In this document: positions 26,508 through 35,263 of the stretch, piece after piece | Layout: the number at the start of each line of letters is the position of its first letter | Numbering within the stretch: the first letter of the stretch is position 1 | Assembly (NCBI GenBank): GCA_047605265.1 | Contig: JASGFY010000010.1 | Location: 1 to 64,000 of the forward strand | DNA from: Solimonas sp047605265 | GTDB lineage: Bacteria > Pseudomonadota > Gammaproteobacteria > Nevskiales > Nevskiaceae | Length of the DNA: 64,000 nucleotides | Direction of reading: 5' to 3' | Notes under the pieces: model-generated | What the model saw: the letters and a program-made list of their open reading frames with translations, nothing else | The model's database searches: none | What the model was told of the DNA's origin: nothing | Position numbers and translations under genes: made by a program

Positions 26508-27224
26508 TTACTGTCCGTCGATCTCACGCTCGACGGCTTCGAGCGACAGATGGCGGACGTCCTTGCCCTTCACCAGATAGATGACGTATTCGGAAATGTT
26601 CTTGGCGTGATCGCCGATGCGTTCGAGCGCGCGCACGCACCAGATGATGTCCATGACGCGGCCGATCGTGCGTGGATCTTCCATCATGAAGGTGATGCAC
26701 TGGCGCAGCAGTGCCTCGTACTCGCGGTCGATCTCGCGGTCCTCGCGCGCCACGTTGAGCGCCGCCTGCGCGTCGAGACGCGCGAAGGCGTCGAGCGCGT
26801 CGCGCACCATCTTCGACACGGCCCGCGACAGGTGCTGGACCTCGCGCAGGTTCTGTATCAACCGCTCCTGCGAGGCCAGATCCTTGGCCATGCGGCCAAT
26901 CTTGCCGGCTTCGTCGCCGATACGCTCGAGATCGGTGATGGTCTTGATGATCGCGTAGACCAGACGCAGGTCGGAGGCCGTGGGCTGGCGGCGCGCGAGG
27001 ATGCGCGAGCATTCCTCGTCGATCGCCACCTCGAGCTGGTTGATCTTGAAGTCGTTGAGATTGACCTGCTCGGCAAGACCGGCGTCAAGCGACATCAGGG
27101 CCTGCGTCGCATCGACGATCTGCTGCTCGACGAGACCGCCCATCGCCATCACGCGCTGGCGCACGTCCTCGAGCTCGGCATTGAACTGGCTCGAGATGTG
27201 TTGGCGGAAAATCGGCTTATCCAT
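26508..27224 (-). CDS. phoU: phosphate-specific transport system accessory protein PhoU
   Basis: A 238-residue protein made of two three-helix bundles, each with the metal-binding signature of PhoU: IITDLERIGDEAGKI-type in the first half (TDLERIGDEAGK) and CVRALERIGDHAKNISEYVI in the second. It transmits the transport state of PstSCAB to PhoR and represses the Pho regulon when phosphate is ample. Here it is not the last gene of the pst operon but transcribed away from pstS, with its own PhoB box (27377-27361) and its own terminator. Confidence 0.95.
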   Translation of the reverse strand: MDKPIFRQHISSQFNAELEDVRQRVMAMGGLVEQQIVDATQALMSLDAGLAEQVNLNDFKINQLEVAIDEECSRILARRQPTASDLRLVYAIIKTITDLERIGDEAGKIGRMAKDLASQERLIQNLREVQHLSRAVSKMVRDALDAFARLDAQAALNVAREDREIDREYEALLRQCITFMMEDPRTIGRVMDIIWCVRALERIGDHAKNISEYVIYLVKGKDVRHLSLEAVEREIDGQ

Positions 27225-27360
27225 GTGCTTTGCGTGACCAGGTGAATTGAGGACCGACGAAGCCGACTATAGGACATTCCCGCTGTGGCTTTCAGAGCGC
27301 CCGCGCGTCATGCCGCTGCACGTCAGCCGAACCGCAGGGGCGGCACTGTGCGGCTTGTTT

Positions 27361-27377
27361 GTGACGAGTGGATGACA
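27361..27377 (-). promoter_or_regulatory. candidate PhoB box upstream of phoU
   Basis: Minus-strand TGTCATCCACTCGTCAC: a TGTCAT and a CGTCAC repeat, 11-bp period, about 140 bp before phoU. The orientation serves phoU. No clear plus-strand box was found for pstS in the 327-bp gap 27225-27551, so this site may serve both directions. No gene lies in the gap. Confidence 0.6.
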
Positions 27378-27551
27378 TTTCCGCGTCTTTTGCGTGAAAG
27401 CCGCCAGCAGCGGCCTCTGCCGGGGATTCCGGCCACGGGAAAACCGCTTCTGAACGCTTTCCGGGCGCTTGCAACGAAACTGTAAAACAGCGCAGCTAAC
27501 CTCGCGCCGCTCATCGGAACAGATGATCTGTCCCAACCTTGGAGATTCTCC

Positions 27552-28601
27552 GTGACCGCTTTCCGCAAGACCCTCACGCGCGTGTCGCTCGCCGTCGCCG
27601 GCGCGGCGTTCTCGTGCGCCGCGCTCGCCGCCGACATCACCGGTGCCGGCGCGACCTTCCCCTATCCGATCTACTCGAAGTGGGCGGACGCCTACAAAAA
27701 GGAAACGGGCATCGGCCTCAACTATCAGTCGATCGGCTCGGGCGGCGGCATCAAGCAGATCAAGGCCAAGACGGTGACGTTCGGCGCGACCGACAAACCG
27801 CTGAAGGCCAGCGAGCTCGAAGAAATCGGCGCGATCCAGTGGCCGATGGTAATGGGCGGCGTCGTGCCGGTCATCAACGTCAAGGGCATCACGCCGGGCC
27901 AGTTGGTGCTCGACGGCAAGACGCTCGCCGACATCTTCCAGGGCCGCGTCACCAAATGGAACGACTCGGCAATCAGCAAGCTGAATCCGGGCGTCACGCT
28001 GCCGGCCAAGGCCATCGCCGTGGTGCACCGCGCCGACGGCTCGGGCACGACGTTCAACTTCACCTATTACCTCGGCGAAGTCAGCGAATCGTGGCGCGTC
28101 AATGTCGGCGTCGAGCAGTCGGTCGAGTGGCCGGTCGGCATCGGCGGCAAGGGCAATGAGGGCGTCGCCAACATGGTCACGCAGACCGACGGCTCGATCG
28201 GTTACGTCGAATACGCGTATGCCAAGCAGAACAAGATGACGTTCACGAAGATGATCAACAAGGACGGCAAGACGGTGGCGCCGGACGCCGACACCTTCGC
28301 GGCTGCCGCTGCCAATGCCGACTGGAACAAGGCCAAGAGCTTCTACCTGATCCTCGCCAACCAGCCGGGCGCCAACAGCTGGCCGATGACGGCGGCGACC
28401 TTCATCGTCATGTACAAGAAAGCCGACAAGCCGGAAGACTCGCTCGCCGCGCTGAAATTCTTCGACTGGGCGTACAAGAACGGCGGCAAGTCGGCCGACG
28501 AACTCGATTACGTGCCGATGCCGGCCAGCGTCATCGATCTCGTCGAGAAGACCTGGGCGTCCAGCATCAAGGACGCTTCCGGCAAGCCGCTCTGGAAATA
28601 G
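27552..28601 (+). CDS. pstS: phosphate ABC transporter substrate-binding protein
   Basis: A 349-residue periplasmic phosphate-binding protein: signal peptide ending at AALAA, mature start DITGAGATFPYPIYSKW, phosphate loop residues in YQSIGSGGGIKQI and VVHRADGSGTTFNFTYYL. It captures phosphate for PstCAB. GTG start at 27552, 6 nt after GGAG. A strong hairpin lies between its stop and pstC. Confidence 0.96.
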   Translation: MTAFRKTLTRVSLAVAGAAFSCAALAADITGAGATFPYPIYSKWADAYKKETGIGLNYQSIGSGGGIKQIKAKTVTFGATDKPLKASELEEIGAIQWPMVMGGVVPVINVKGITPGQLVLDGKTLADIFQGRVTKWNDSAISKLNPGVTLPAKAIAVVHRADGSGTTFNFTYYLGEVSESWRVNVGVEQSVEWPVGIGGKGNEGVANMVTQTDGSIGYVEYAYAKQNKMTFTKMINKDGKTVAPDADTFAAAAANADWNKAKSFYLILANQPGANSWPMTAATFIVMYKKADKPEDSLAALKFFDWAYKNGGKSADELDYVPMPASVIDLVEKTWASSIKDASGKPLWK

Positions 28602-28617
28602 GCGGACGGTTATCATC

Positions 28618-28650
28618 GCGGCGGCGGGAAGCCCGGCTTTCCGCCGCCGC
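28618..28650 (+). promoter_or_regulatory. intercistronic hairpin between pstS and pstC
   Basis: A 13-bp stem (GCGGCGGCGGGAA at 28618-28630 pairing with TTTCCGCCGCCGC at 28638-28650, one G-U pair) with a 7-nt loop, followed by TTTACAC. Without a long U-run it more likely attenuates or protects the upstream mRNA than terminates fully, raising PstS over the membrane subunits. Confidence 0.7.
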
Positions 28651-28706
28651 CTTTACACTAGAAAGATGAAAAACCATTCACCCGACTCATCCCCGGGGAG
28701 TTCCGC

Positions 28707-29684
28707 GTGACCACCGCCGTCATCAAGCCCGCTTCCGAAACCTCGAGCATCCTCAGCCGCAACCGGCTGACCGATGCGCTGTTGCGTTCGCTGACGCGCG
28801 CCGCGGCGGTCATCGTCCTGGTGATGCTGGGCGGCGTCATCGTTTCGCTGGTCGACGGCGCGCTGCCGGCGCTGAAGACCTTCGGCTTCTCGTTCATCAC
28901 CACTGAATCCTGGAATCCGGTCACCGAGAAATTCGGCGCGGCCGCGCCGATCTACGGCACGCTGGTCACCGCCTTCATCGCCATGCTCATCGGCGTGCCG
29001 ATCAGCATTGGCATCGCCGTCTTTATCACGGAATTGTGCCCGCGCCCGCTGAAGCGGCCGGTCTCCACGGCAATCGAGCTGCTCGCCGGCATCCCCAGCA
29101 TCATTTACGGCATCTGGGGCCTGTTCGTGCTGGCTCCGCTGCTGCAGGCCCATATCCAGCCGGTACTGATCGGCGCGTTCGAGAACGTGCCATTGCTCAA
29201 CCATCTGTTCGCCGGTCCGCCCTATGGCATCGGCATCCTCACGGCGGCGCTGATTCTCAGCATCATGGTGTTGCCGTTCATCACCTCGATCACGCGCGAC
29301 GTATTCGAGACCGTGCCACCGATGCTCAAGGAATCGGCCTACGGCCTCGGCTGCACGACTTGGGAAGTGGTGCGCAACATCGTCCTGCCGTACAGCAAGA
29401 CCGGCATCATCGGCGGCATCATGCTCGGCCTCGGTCGCGCGCTCGGCGAGACGATGGCTGTGACCTTCGTGATCGGCAACGCGCACAAGATCCACGCCTC
29501 GCTGTTGGCGCCTGGCACGACGATCTCGGCCTCGATCGCCAACGAGTTCACCGAGGCCGACGGTGCGATGTACACGTCCTCGCTGATCGCGCTCGGCCTG
29601 ATCCTGTTCATCATCACCTTCATCGTGCTGGCCTGCGCGCGCCTGCTGCTGCTGCACATGAAGAAGGCCGAGGGCCGCCACTGA
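28707..29684 (+). CDS. pstC: phosphate ABC transporter permease PstC
   Basis: A 325-residue inner-membrane permease with six predicted spans. The binding-protein-dependent transport signature with the EAA loop (PPMLKESAYGLGCTTWEVVRN) faces PstB, and ELLAGIPSIIYGIWGLFVL is typical of PstC. GTG start at 28707. Its stop overlaps the pstA start by 1 nt (TGATG). Confidence 0.94.
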   Translation: MTTAVIKPASETSSILSRNRLTDALLRSLTRAAAVIVLVMLGGVIVSLVDGALPALKTFGFSFITTESWNPVTEKFGAAAPIYGTLVTAFIAMLIGVPISIGIAVFITELCPRPLKRPVSTAIELLAGIPSIIYGIWGLFVLAPLLQAHIQPVLIGAFENVPLLNHLFAGPPYGIGILTAALILSIMVLPFITSITRDVFETVPPMLKESAYGLGCTTWEVVRNIVLPYSKTGIIGGIMLGLGRALGETMAVTFVIGNAHKIHASLLAPGTTISASIANEFTEADGAMYTSSLIALGLILFIITFIVLACARLLLLHMKKAEGRH

Positions 29685-30553
29685 TGTCCGCGCTTTCCTC
29701 TCCCGAATCGCTGAAGCTCTACGCGCGCCGCCGCCGGAGCCACAAGATGGCGATGGTGCTGGCGAATGTCGCCACGCTGCTCGGCCTGATCGCCCTCGCC
29801 TGGATTCTCGCGACGCTGCTGATCAAAGGCTTCGGCGGCCTGTCGCTGGCGGTGTTCACGCAGAGCACGCCACCGCCCGGCGAGGACGGCGGCCTGCTCA
29901 ACGCCATCTATGGCAGCGTCATCCAGACCGTGATCGCGGCGCTGATCGGCACGCCGGTCGGCATCCTGGCCGGCACGTACATGGCCGAGTACGGCCGCAA
30001 CACCAGACTGGCAACCATCGTGCGCTTCATCAACGACGTGCTGCTGTCGGCGCCATCGATCGTCGTCGGCCTGTTCGTCTACGAAATCATGGTGCAGCCG
30101 ATGGGCCACTTCTCGGCCTGGGCCGGCTGCGTCGCGCTCGCCATCCTCGTGCTGCCGGTCGTCGTGCGCACCACCGAGGACATGCTGCTGCTGGTGCCGG
30201 ACGCGTTGCGCGAAGCGGCGAGCGCGCTCGGCGCGCCGCGCTGGCTGGTCATCCAGAAGGTCTGCTATCGCGCCGCCCGCGCCGGCCTGGTGACCGGCAT
30301 GCTGCTCGCCGTCGCCCGCATCAGCGGCGAGACGGCGCCGCTGCTGTTCACCTCGTTGAACAATCAGTTCTGGAGCACCGACATGAACGCGTCGATGGCG
30401 AACCTGCCGGTCGTCATCTTCCAGTTCGCGACGGCGCCATATGAAGACTGGCAGCGTCTGGCCTGGGTCGGCGCCCTGCTGATCACCCTGGCCGTGCTGG
30501 CGCTGAACATCCTGGCGCGCGCACTGTCCGCGCCACAGTCGAACGCCCGATAA
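29684..30553 (+). CDS. pstA: phosphate ABC transporter permease PstA
   Basis: A 289-residue second permease of the Pst importer. Membrane spans near the N-terminus (ANVATLLGLIALAWILATLLI) and through the body; INDVLLSAPSIVVGLFVYEI and the EAA-loop VPDALREAASALGAPRWLV are characteristic. The start is the ATG at 29684, overlapping the pstC stop. The frame is open far upstream, but that part only shadows pstC. pstB begins 1 nt after its stop. Confidence 0.94.
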   Translation: MSALSSPESLKLYARRRRSHKMAMVLANVATLLGLIALAWILATLLIKGFGGLSLAVFTQSTPPPGEDGGLLNAIYGSVIQTVIAALIGTPVGILAGTYMAEYGRNTRLATIVRFINDVLLSAPSIVVGLFVYEIMVQPMGHFSAWAGCVALAILVLPVVVRTTEDMLLLVPDALREAASALGAPRWLVIQKVCYRAARAGLVTGMLLAVARISGETAPLLFTSLNNQFWSTDMNASMANLPVVIFQFATAPYEDWQRLAWVGALLITLAVLALNILARALSAPQSNAR

Positions 30554-30554
30554 C

Positions 30555-31397
30555 ATGCATACTATGGTGGACGCTCCCATGCAGACCCGTCCCAACGTCG
30601 AACTGACGAAGACCGTGCTGACCGAACCGATTGGCGATGCGCTGCGCGAGAAGGTTTCCGTACGCAACCTCAACTTCTTCTACGGCGATTACCGCGCGCT
30701 GAAGAGCATTTCGCTGCCGCTGTACGACCGCAAGGTCACAGCCTTCATCGGCCCGTCGGGCTGCGGCAAGTCGACGCTGCTGCGCATCCTCAACCGCATG
30801 TACGACCTCTACCCCGGCCAGCGCGCCGAGGGCGAGGTGCTGCTCGACGGCGAGAACATCCTCGCGCCGGGCACCGATCTGAACCTGCTGCGTGCGCGCA
30901 TCGGCATGGTGTTCCAGAAGCCGACACCGTTCCCGATGTCGATCTACGACAACATCGCGTTCGGCATCCGCCTCTACGAAAAAGTGCCGAAGTCGGAAAT
31001 GAACGACCGCGTCGAGGATGCGCTGAAGCGCACCGCGCTGTGGGACGAAGTGAAGGACAAACTGCACGCCTCGGGCCTCGGCCTGTCGGGTGGCCAGCAG
31101 CAGCGCCTTTGCATCGCCCGCTCGATCGCCGTGCGTCCGCAGGTGCTGCTGCTCGACGAGCCAACGTCGGCGCTCGACCCGATCTCGACGGCGAAGATCG
31201 AGGAGCTGATCTATCAGCTCAAGGTCGATTACACGATCGCCATCGTCACGCACAACATGCAGCAGGCCGCGCGCGCCGCCGACTTCTCGGCATTCATGTA
31301 TCTCGGCGAACTGGTCGAATTCGGCACGACCGACCAGGTCTTCACCAAGCCGCGCGAATCACGCACCGAGGATTACATCACCGGACGTTTCGGCTGA
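30555..31397 (+). CDS. pstB: phosphate ABC transporter ATPase PstB
   Basis: A 280-residue ATPase: Walker A GPSGCGKST, Q-loop FQKPTPFPMSIYDN, signature LSGGQQQRLCIARS, Walker B LLLDEPTSALD and H-loop THNMQQAARAADF. It powers phosphate uptake through PstCA and helps signal to PhoR via PhoU. About 40 residues precede the core, and the ATGs at 30555, 30564 and 30579 are all possible starts. It ends the operon; the diguanylate cyclase gene converges on it. Confidence 0.95.
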   Translation: MHTMVDAPMQTRPNVELTKTVLTEPIGDALREKVSVRNLNFFYGDYRALKSISLPLYDRKVTAFIGPSGCGKSTLLRILNRMYDLYPGQRAEGEVLLDGENILAPGTDLNLLRARIGMVFQKPTPFPMSIYDNIAFGIRLYEKVPKSEMNDRVEDALKRTALWDEVKDKLHASGLGLSGGQQQRLCIARSIAVRPQVLLLDEPTSALDPISTAKIEELIYQLKVDYTIAIVTHNMQQAARAADFSAFMYLGELVEFGTTDQVFTKPRESRTEDYITGRFG

Positions 31398-31479
31398 TCC
31401 GCCATCGCCCCGCCTACGCGACCGCCGGCCACTCGCGTTTTCGCCTGCGGGCCGCTGGCGGGCCGTGGTCGAGACTGCG

Positions 31480-32706
31480 CTAGAACAGCGGCTGGCTCGA
31501 CGTGCGCATCGGCGTGCCCCGGCCGGCCGGCGTCTCGCCGGCCTGCGCATCCGGGGGATCACGAACCAGTGCGACGCTATCGCGGCCGCCAGCCTTGGCG
31601 CGATACAGCGCCACGTCGGCGAGCGACAGCAAGGCATCGAGCGACATGCCGGGTCTGAACAAAGCGACGCCGACGCTCAACGTCGGATGGATACCGGCAA
31701 TGATCTCGTGCGTGGCTTCGGCGAAGCGCTGGCGCAGACGGGCGGTGATGCGCTCAGCCTGATCGGCGTCGATCTCCTCGAACAGCACGGCGAACTCATC
31801 GCCGCCGTGACGGCCGAGCAGATCGCCTTCGCGCAGCTCTTTGGCCGCAACCTGCGCAAAGGCGCACAGGACGCGGTCGCCGGCGGCATGGCCACCGCGG
31901 TCGTTGATCGTCTTGAAGTGATCGAGGTCGATCAAGGCCAGCGCCGCATGGCGACGTGTCCGCGCCAGTCGCGCGAGCTGCCGCTGCGCCTGTTCGCGGA
32001 AGCCGTCGCGGTTCAGCGTGCCGGTCATCCCATCGGTGCGCGCGGCCCGCGCCAGCGCGCGTTGTGTGCGCTCGGAGGACATCATCATCAGCCCCATGTT
32101 CCAGCCGGCCACCGCAGGCACCAGCAGGAAGATGGTCCAGGCGTGAAAGGCGTCGTGCCCCATGTAGTCGGGCTCGGCGCCGACGAGCCCGACGTAGATG
32201 CCGCGGGAGAAGCTGGTGAGCGCGCAGGCCAGCATCATGGTGGCGCAGATCGCGGCGGCGACCGAACCGTCGCGTCTCGCGATGCGCCGCGACGTCCAGG
32301 TGTTCGCCAGTTCGAGGCCACCCATCACCACGGCCACGACGACGATGCGCGCCGCCAGGCTGGCGCTGAGCCGGGACGGGATCGCGAACGCGGCGAACTG
32401 CAGCAGCAGCAACAGCGCCGCCGGCCACAGCGGCAGACGGCGCTGGTCGTAGGCGAGCACGCCGAACCAGGCGGCGACCAGCGCCGCGACCGCCAGCGTG
32501 TTGGCGAAGGCGATCGAGGCAAGCGCCGGAACCAGCCCGTGCAGACCGACCAGCAGCATGCCGGCCGCGCCGAGCAGATTGCCGGCCGCCCACCAGCCGA
32601 CGCCGCGGTTCTGCGGACGGCGCAGGAAGAACAGCAGCTCGGCCGCCCCCAGCACGACGCTCATCGCGAACAGAACGAAGTACAGAATGCGGAGGTCGAG
32701 CGGCAT
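31480..32706 (-). CDS. membrane-bound diguanylate cyclase (GGDEF)
   Basis: A 408-residue protein: about six or seven N-terminal transmembrane helices (residues 1-200), a short helix, then a GGDEF domain (DGMTGTLNRDGFREQ; IDLDHFKTINDRGGHAAGD; active site GRHGGDEFAVLF). RxxD five residues before GGDEF (REGD) is an intact inhibitory I-site, so both c-di-GMP synthesis and product inhibition are expected. No EAL domain. Start ATG at 32706 (MPLDLRILYFVLF); upstream codons of the frame are not protein-like. It sits between pstB and phoR, perhaps linking phosphate status to surface behaviour. Confidence 0.88.
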   Translation of the reverse strand: MPLDLRILYFVLFAMSVVLGAAELLFFLRRPQNRGVGWWAAGNLLGAAGMLLVGLHGLVPALASIAFANTLAVAALVAAWFGVLAYDQRRLPLWPAALLLLLQFAAFAIPSRLSASLAARIVVVAVVMGGLELANTWTSRRIARRDGSVAAAICATMMLACALTSFSRGIYVGLVGAEPDYMGHDAFHAWTIFLLVPAVAGWNMGLMMMSSERTQRALARAARTDGMTGTLNRDGFREQAQRQLARLARTRRHAALALIDLDHFKTINDRGGHAAGDRVLCAFAQVAAKELREGDLLGRHGGDEFAVLFEEIDADQAERITARLRQRFAEATHEIIAGIHPTLSVGVALFRPGMSLDALLSLADVALYRAKAGGRDSVALVRDPPDAQAGETPAGRGTPMRTSSQPLF

Positions 32707-32818
32707 GGGTGCGACATTTTGGACGCCGGAGACGCCGACAGGTGCCGCAGCCTGCGGCCGGCACGATCGGGCGAACCAATGGCGCGGCCGGCGGCGCGAC
32801 CGGGAGCGCGGGAAAATA

Positions 32819-34246
32819 TCAGAGTCTGCCGCCGTCGATCGCGGCGGCGCCCAGTGCATCGCGCGCCGGCTCGGCGACGCGATGCGGGGGGAACGCGCAG
32901 ATGAACGTCGAACCGACGCCCGGTTCGCTTTCGATCTCCAGCGTCGCATCGAACGCTTCGAGCGCGTGCTTGACGATCGACAGGCCGAGACCGGTGCCAC
33001 CGGAGGCACGCGAGCGGCCGACGTCGACGCGATAGAAGCGCTCGGTGAGCCGCGGGATGTCCTCGGGCGCGATGCCGATGCCGGTATCGGCGACGGCGAA
33101 GCGCGCACCGCCAGGTGTCCGCTCCCAGCTGACGCGGATCACGCCGCCGGCCGGCGTATAGCGCACGGCATTGGTCAGCAGATTGATGATGACGCTGTAG
33201 AACTCGGTTTCGCCGCCGAGCAGCAGCAGCTCGCCGTCGACCCGCTGCTCGAAGCGGTGCTGGCCTTTCGACACGGCGCGTGCCTCTTCGACGGCGCGCG
33301 CGACCAGCACCGGCACCTGCAGCAGTTCGTCGCGCATGTGCGCACGCTCGCCTTCGAGGCGGGCCAGCTTCAGCATGTCGTTGACCAGCGCTTCCATGCG
33401 CAGGGCCTGGTTGCGCATCTCCAGCACCGGCGCCCGCCAGTTGGCCAGCGGCCCGCCGGCCTGCGTGTCCATATCCATCAGGTCGAGATAGCCACGCAGC
33501 ACCGTCAGCGGCGTGCGCAGCTCGTGCGAGGCGTTGGCGACGAAATCGCGGCGTGCCGCTTCGAGCTGGCGACGCTCGGAGATGTCGCGGACGATCAGCA
33601 GCTTCTGGTCGTTGCCGTACGGAATGATGCGCAGCGACAGCAGGCGGCTGCGGCTGAGCGGTGACGGCGCCTCGGTCTCGCGCTCGAAGTCGCCTTTCTC
33701 GAAGAACTCGGTGAAGCTCGGATGGCGGATCAGGTTCGGCACGCGGATGCCCAGATCCTGCGGCGCGCGCAGGCCCAGCAGCTGCCGCGCGGCGGTATTG
33801 AACCACGAGATCTCGCCGCGCTCGCCGAGCACCACGGCGCCGTCCGGCAGCGCTGCCGTCGACGCCTGGAACTCGGCCAGCATCAGCGAGAGCTTTTTCT
33901 TGCGCTTGCGGTTCTTGCGCTGCAGGTCGATCAGCAGATCGAAGATCTCGCCCCAGATACCGCCGGTGTCCGGCAGGAAATAGCGCTTCGGCGCGTACAG
34001 CCAGGCGCGCAGGCGGATCAGCTGCCGCAGCTGCAGCAGACAGAAGACCAGCACCGCCAGCAGCGCGCCGAGCGCCGGGTGGCCGAAGGCGAGCCCCGCG
34101 CCGGCGCCGATGGCGGCGATCGTCGCCAGCCTGGCGACGCCGCGCCACCAGAATTCACGCGCCGGGAAATCGGCGTCCGGACGCTCCCTGGCTTCGACCG
34201 GGCCGTCGACGCTGTCCGGCGGCTGTGCTGGCCTCGGCTCGCTCAT
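32819..34246 (-). CDS. phoR: phosphate regulon sensor kinase PhoR
   Basis: A 475-residue kinase without a large periplasmic domain: two close membrane segments (about residues 38-72), a linker (WLYAPKRYFLPDTGGIWGEI), a PAS domain (LPDGAVVLGERGEISWFNTAAR), H-box FVANASHELRTPLTVLRGYL, N-box INLLTNAVRYTPAGG and G-boxes DTGIGIAPEDI and GGTGLGLSIVKHAL. This layout is that of PhoR, which phosphorylates PhoB under phosphate limitation. It follows phoB after 10 nt, so the two are one operon. Confidence 0.94.
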   Translation of the reverse strand: MSEPRPAQPPDSVDGPVEARERPDADFPAREFWWRGVARLATIAAIGAGAGLAFGHPALGALLAVLVFCLLQLRQLIRLRAWLYAPKRYFLPDTGGIWGEIFDLLIDLQRKNRKRKKKLSLMLAEFQASTAALPDGAVVLGERGEISWFNTAARQLLGLRAPQDLGIRVPNLIRHPSFTEFFEKGDFERETEAPSPLSRSRLLSLRIIPYGNDQKLLIVRDISERRQLEAARRDFVANASHELRTPLTVLRGYLDLMDMDTQAGGPLANWRAPVLEMRNQALRMEALVNDMLKLARLEGERAHMRDELLQVPVLVARAVEEARAVSKGQHRFEQRVDGELLLLGGETEFYSVIINLLTNAVRYTPAGGVIRVSWERTPGGARFAVADTGIGIAPEDIPRLTERFYRVDVGRSRASGGTGLGLSIVKHALEAFDATLEIESEPGVGSTFICAFPPHRVAEPARDALGAAAIDGGRL

Positions 34247-34256
34247 GCCGGCATGT

Positions 34257-34964
34257 TCAGATCTTGTCCGAGAAGCGATAGCCGGAACCGCGCACGGTCT
34301 GGATCATCTCGTCGTAGCCGAACGGTTCGAGCGCCTTGCGCAGGCGGCGGATGTGCACGTCGACGGTGCGCTCCTCGACATAGACGTTCTGCCCCCAGAC
34401 ACGATCGAGCACCTGCTCGCGCGTATAGACGCGCTCGGGGTGGCTGATGAAGAAGTGCAGCAGCCGGTACTCGGTCGGACCGAGGCGGATCGGCTGTCCG
34501 TTGGCGGTGACGCGCTGGCTGGCCGCGTCGACTTCGAGGCCGTTGATCGCCAGACGCTCTTCCTCGCCACCCGGGATCGCGCGGCGCAGCACGGCTTGGA
34601 TGCGCGCGATCAGTTCCGGATACGAGAACGGCTTGGACACGTAGTCGTCACAGCCGATGTTGAGACCGCGCACCTTGTCCTCTTCCTCGACGCGCGCCGT
34701 GACCATGATGACCGGAATGTCACGCGACATCGGCTGGCTCTTGAGTTCGCGCGTCAGCTCGACGCCGGAGACGCCGGGCATCATCCAGTCCATCAGGATC
34801 AGGTCCGGGCGCTCGTCGGCGATGCGCAGCCGCGCCTCCTGCGCCCCCGACGCTTCCACGACGCGAAAGTCGGCGCGCGACAACGCGAAGCGCAGCATCT
34901 CGCGGATCGGCCCCTCGTCGTCGACCACCAATATCAGTTTCCCCTGCATCGCCATACGTTCCAT
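34257..34964 (-). CDS. phoB: phosphate regulon response regulator PhoB
   Basis: A 235-residue OmpR-family regulator: receiver with VVDDEGPIREM, phospho-Asp in LILMDWMMPGVSG, conserved Lys in DYVSKPFSYPEL, and a winged helix (LGPTEYRLLHFFISHPERVY; YVEERTVDVHIRRLRKAL) matching PhoB, which binds Pho boxes. Starts at 34964, 34955 or 34949 are equally plausible. A PhoB box 31-47 bp upstream of the first indicates autoregulation. Confidence 0.95.
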   Translation of the reverse strand: MERMAMQGKLILVVDDEGPIREMLRFALSRADFRVVEASGAQEARLRIADERPDLILMDWMMPGVSGVELTRELKSQPMSRDIPVIMVTARVEEEDKVRGLNIGCDDYVSKPFSYPELIARIQAVLRRAIPGGEEERLAINGLEVDAASQRVTANGQPIRLGPTEYRLLHFFISHPERVYTREQVLDRVWGQNVYVEERTVDVHIRRLRKALEPFGYDEMIQTVRGSGYRFSDKI

Positions 34965-34994
34965 TTAATGACAGTTCAAGCATATGAACAATGG

Positions 34995-35011
34995 GTGACG
35001 TTTCGATGACA
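34995..35011 (-). promoter_or_regulatory. PhoB box upstream of phoB
   Basis: Minus-strand TGTCATCGAAACGTCAC, repeats with 11-bp period (TGTCAT and CGTCAC), preceded by C as in the consensus CTGTCAT. A TATGCT-like -10 lies about 10 nt on, and a further half-site (CTGTCAT) follows near 34968. The remaining phoB-trxB gap to 35263 shows no gene. Confidence 0.75.
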
Positions 35012-35263
35012 GCCCGCACAAACAAGCGCTTGGCCCGTGTGCGTCATCGACGCGCCCTGTCCCTGTCATCACTGCGGCGGCTTTGACCGACGGCCGGGCG
35101 CTGCTTACGATGCGCCCCTCGCCCGGCGGCGCGCATCGCCGGCATGTCTTACCAGCCCCGGTTCCGGCCGCCATCGGCCAAGGCCCTTGCTCCGGATCGT
35201 GACGCCCCCACTTAACACAGTGCTACACAGCCGCCGCGCGGCGGCATCAAAACGGAAGCATTC

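Noticed and set aside
27480..27551. PhoB box directly upstream of pstS
   Set aside because: CTGTAAAACAG-like sequence is present near 27479 but the second repeat at 11 bp is missing; not called.
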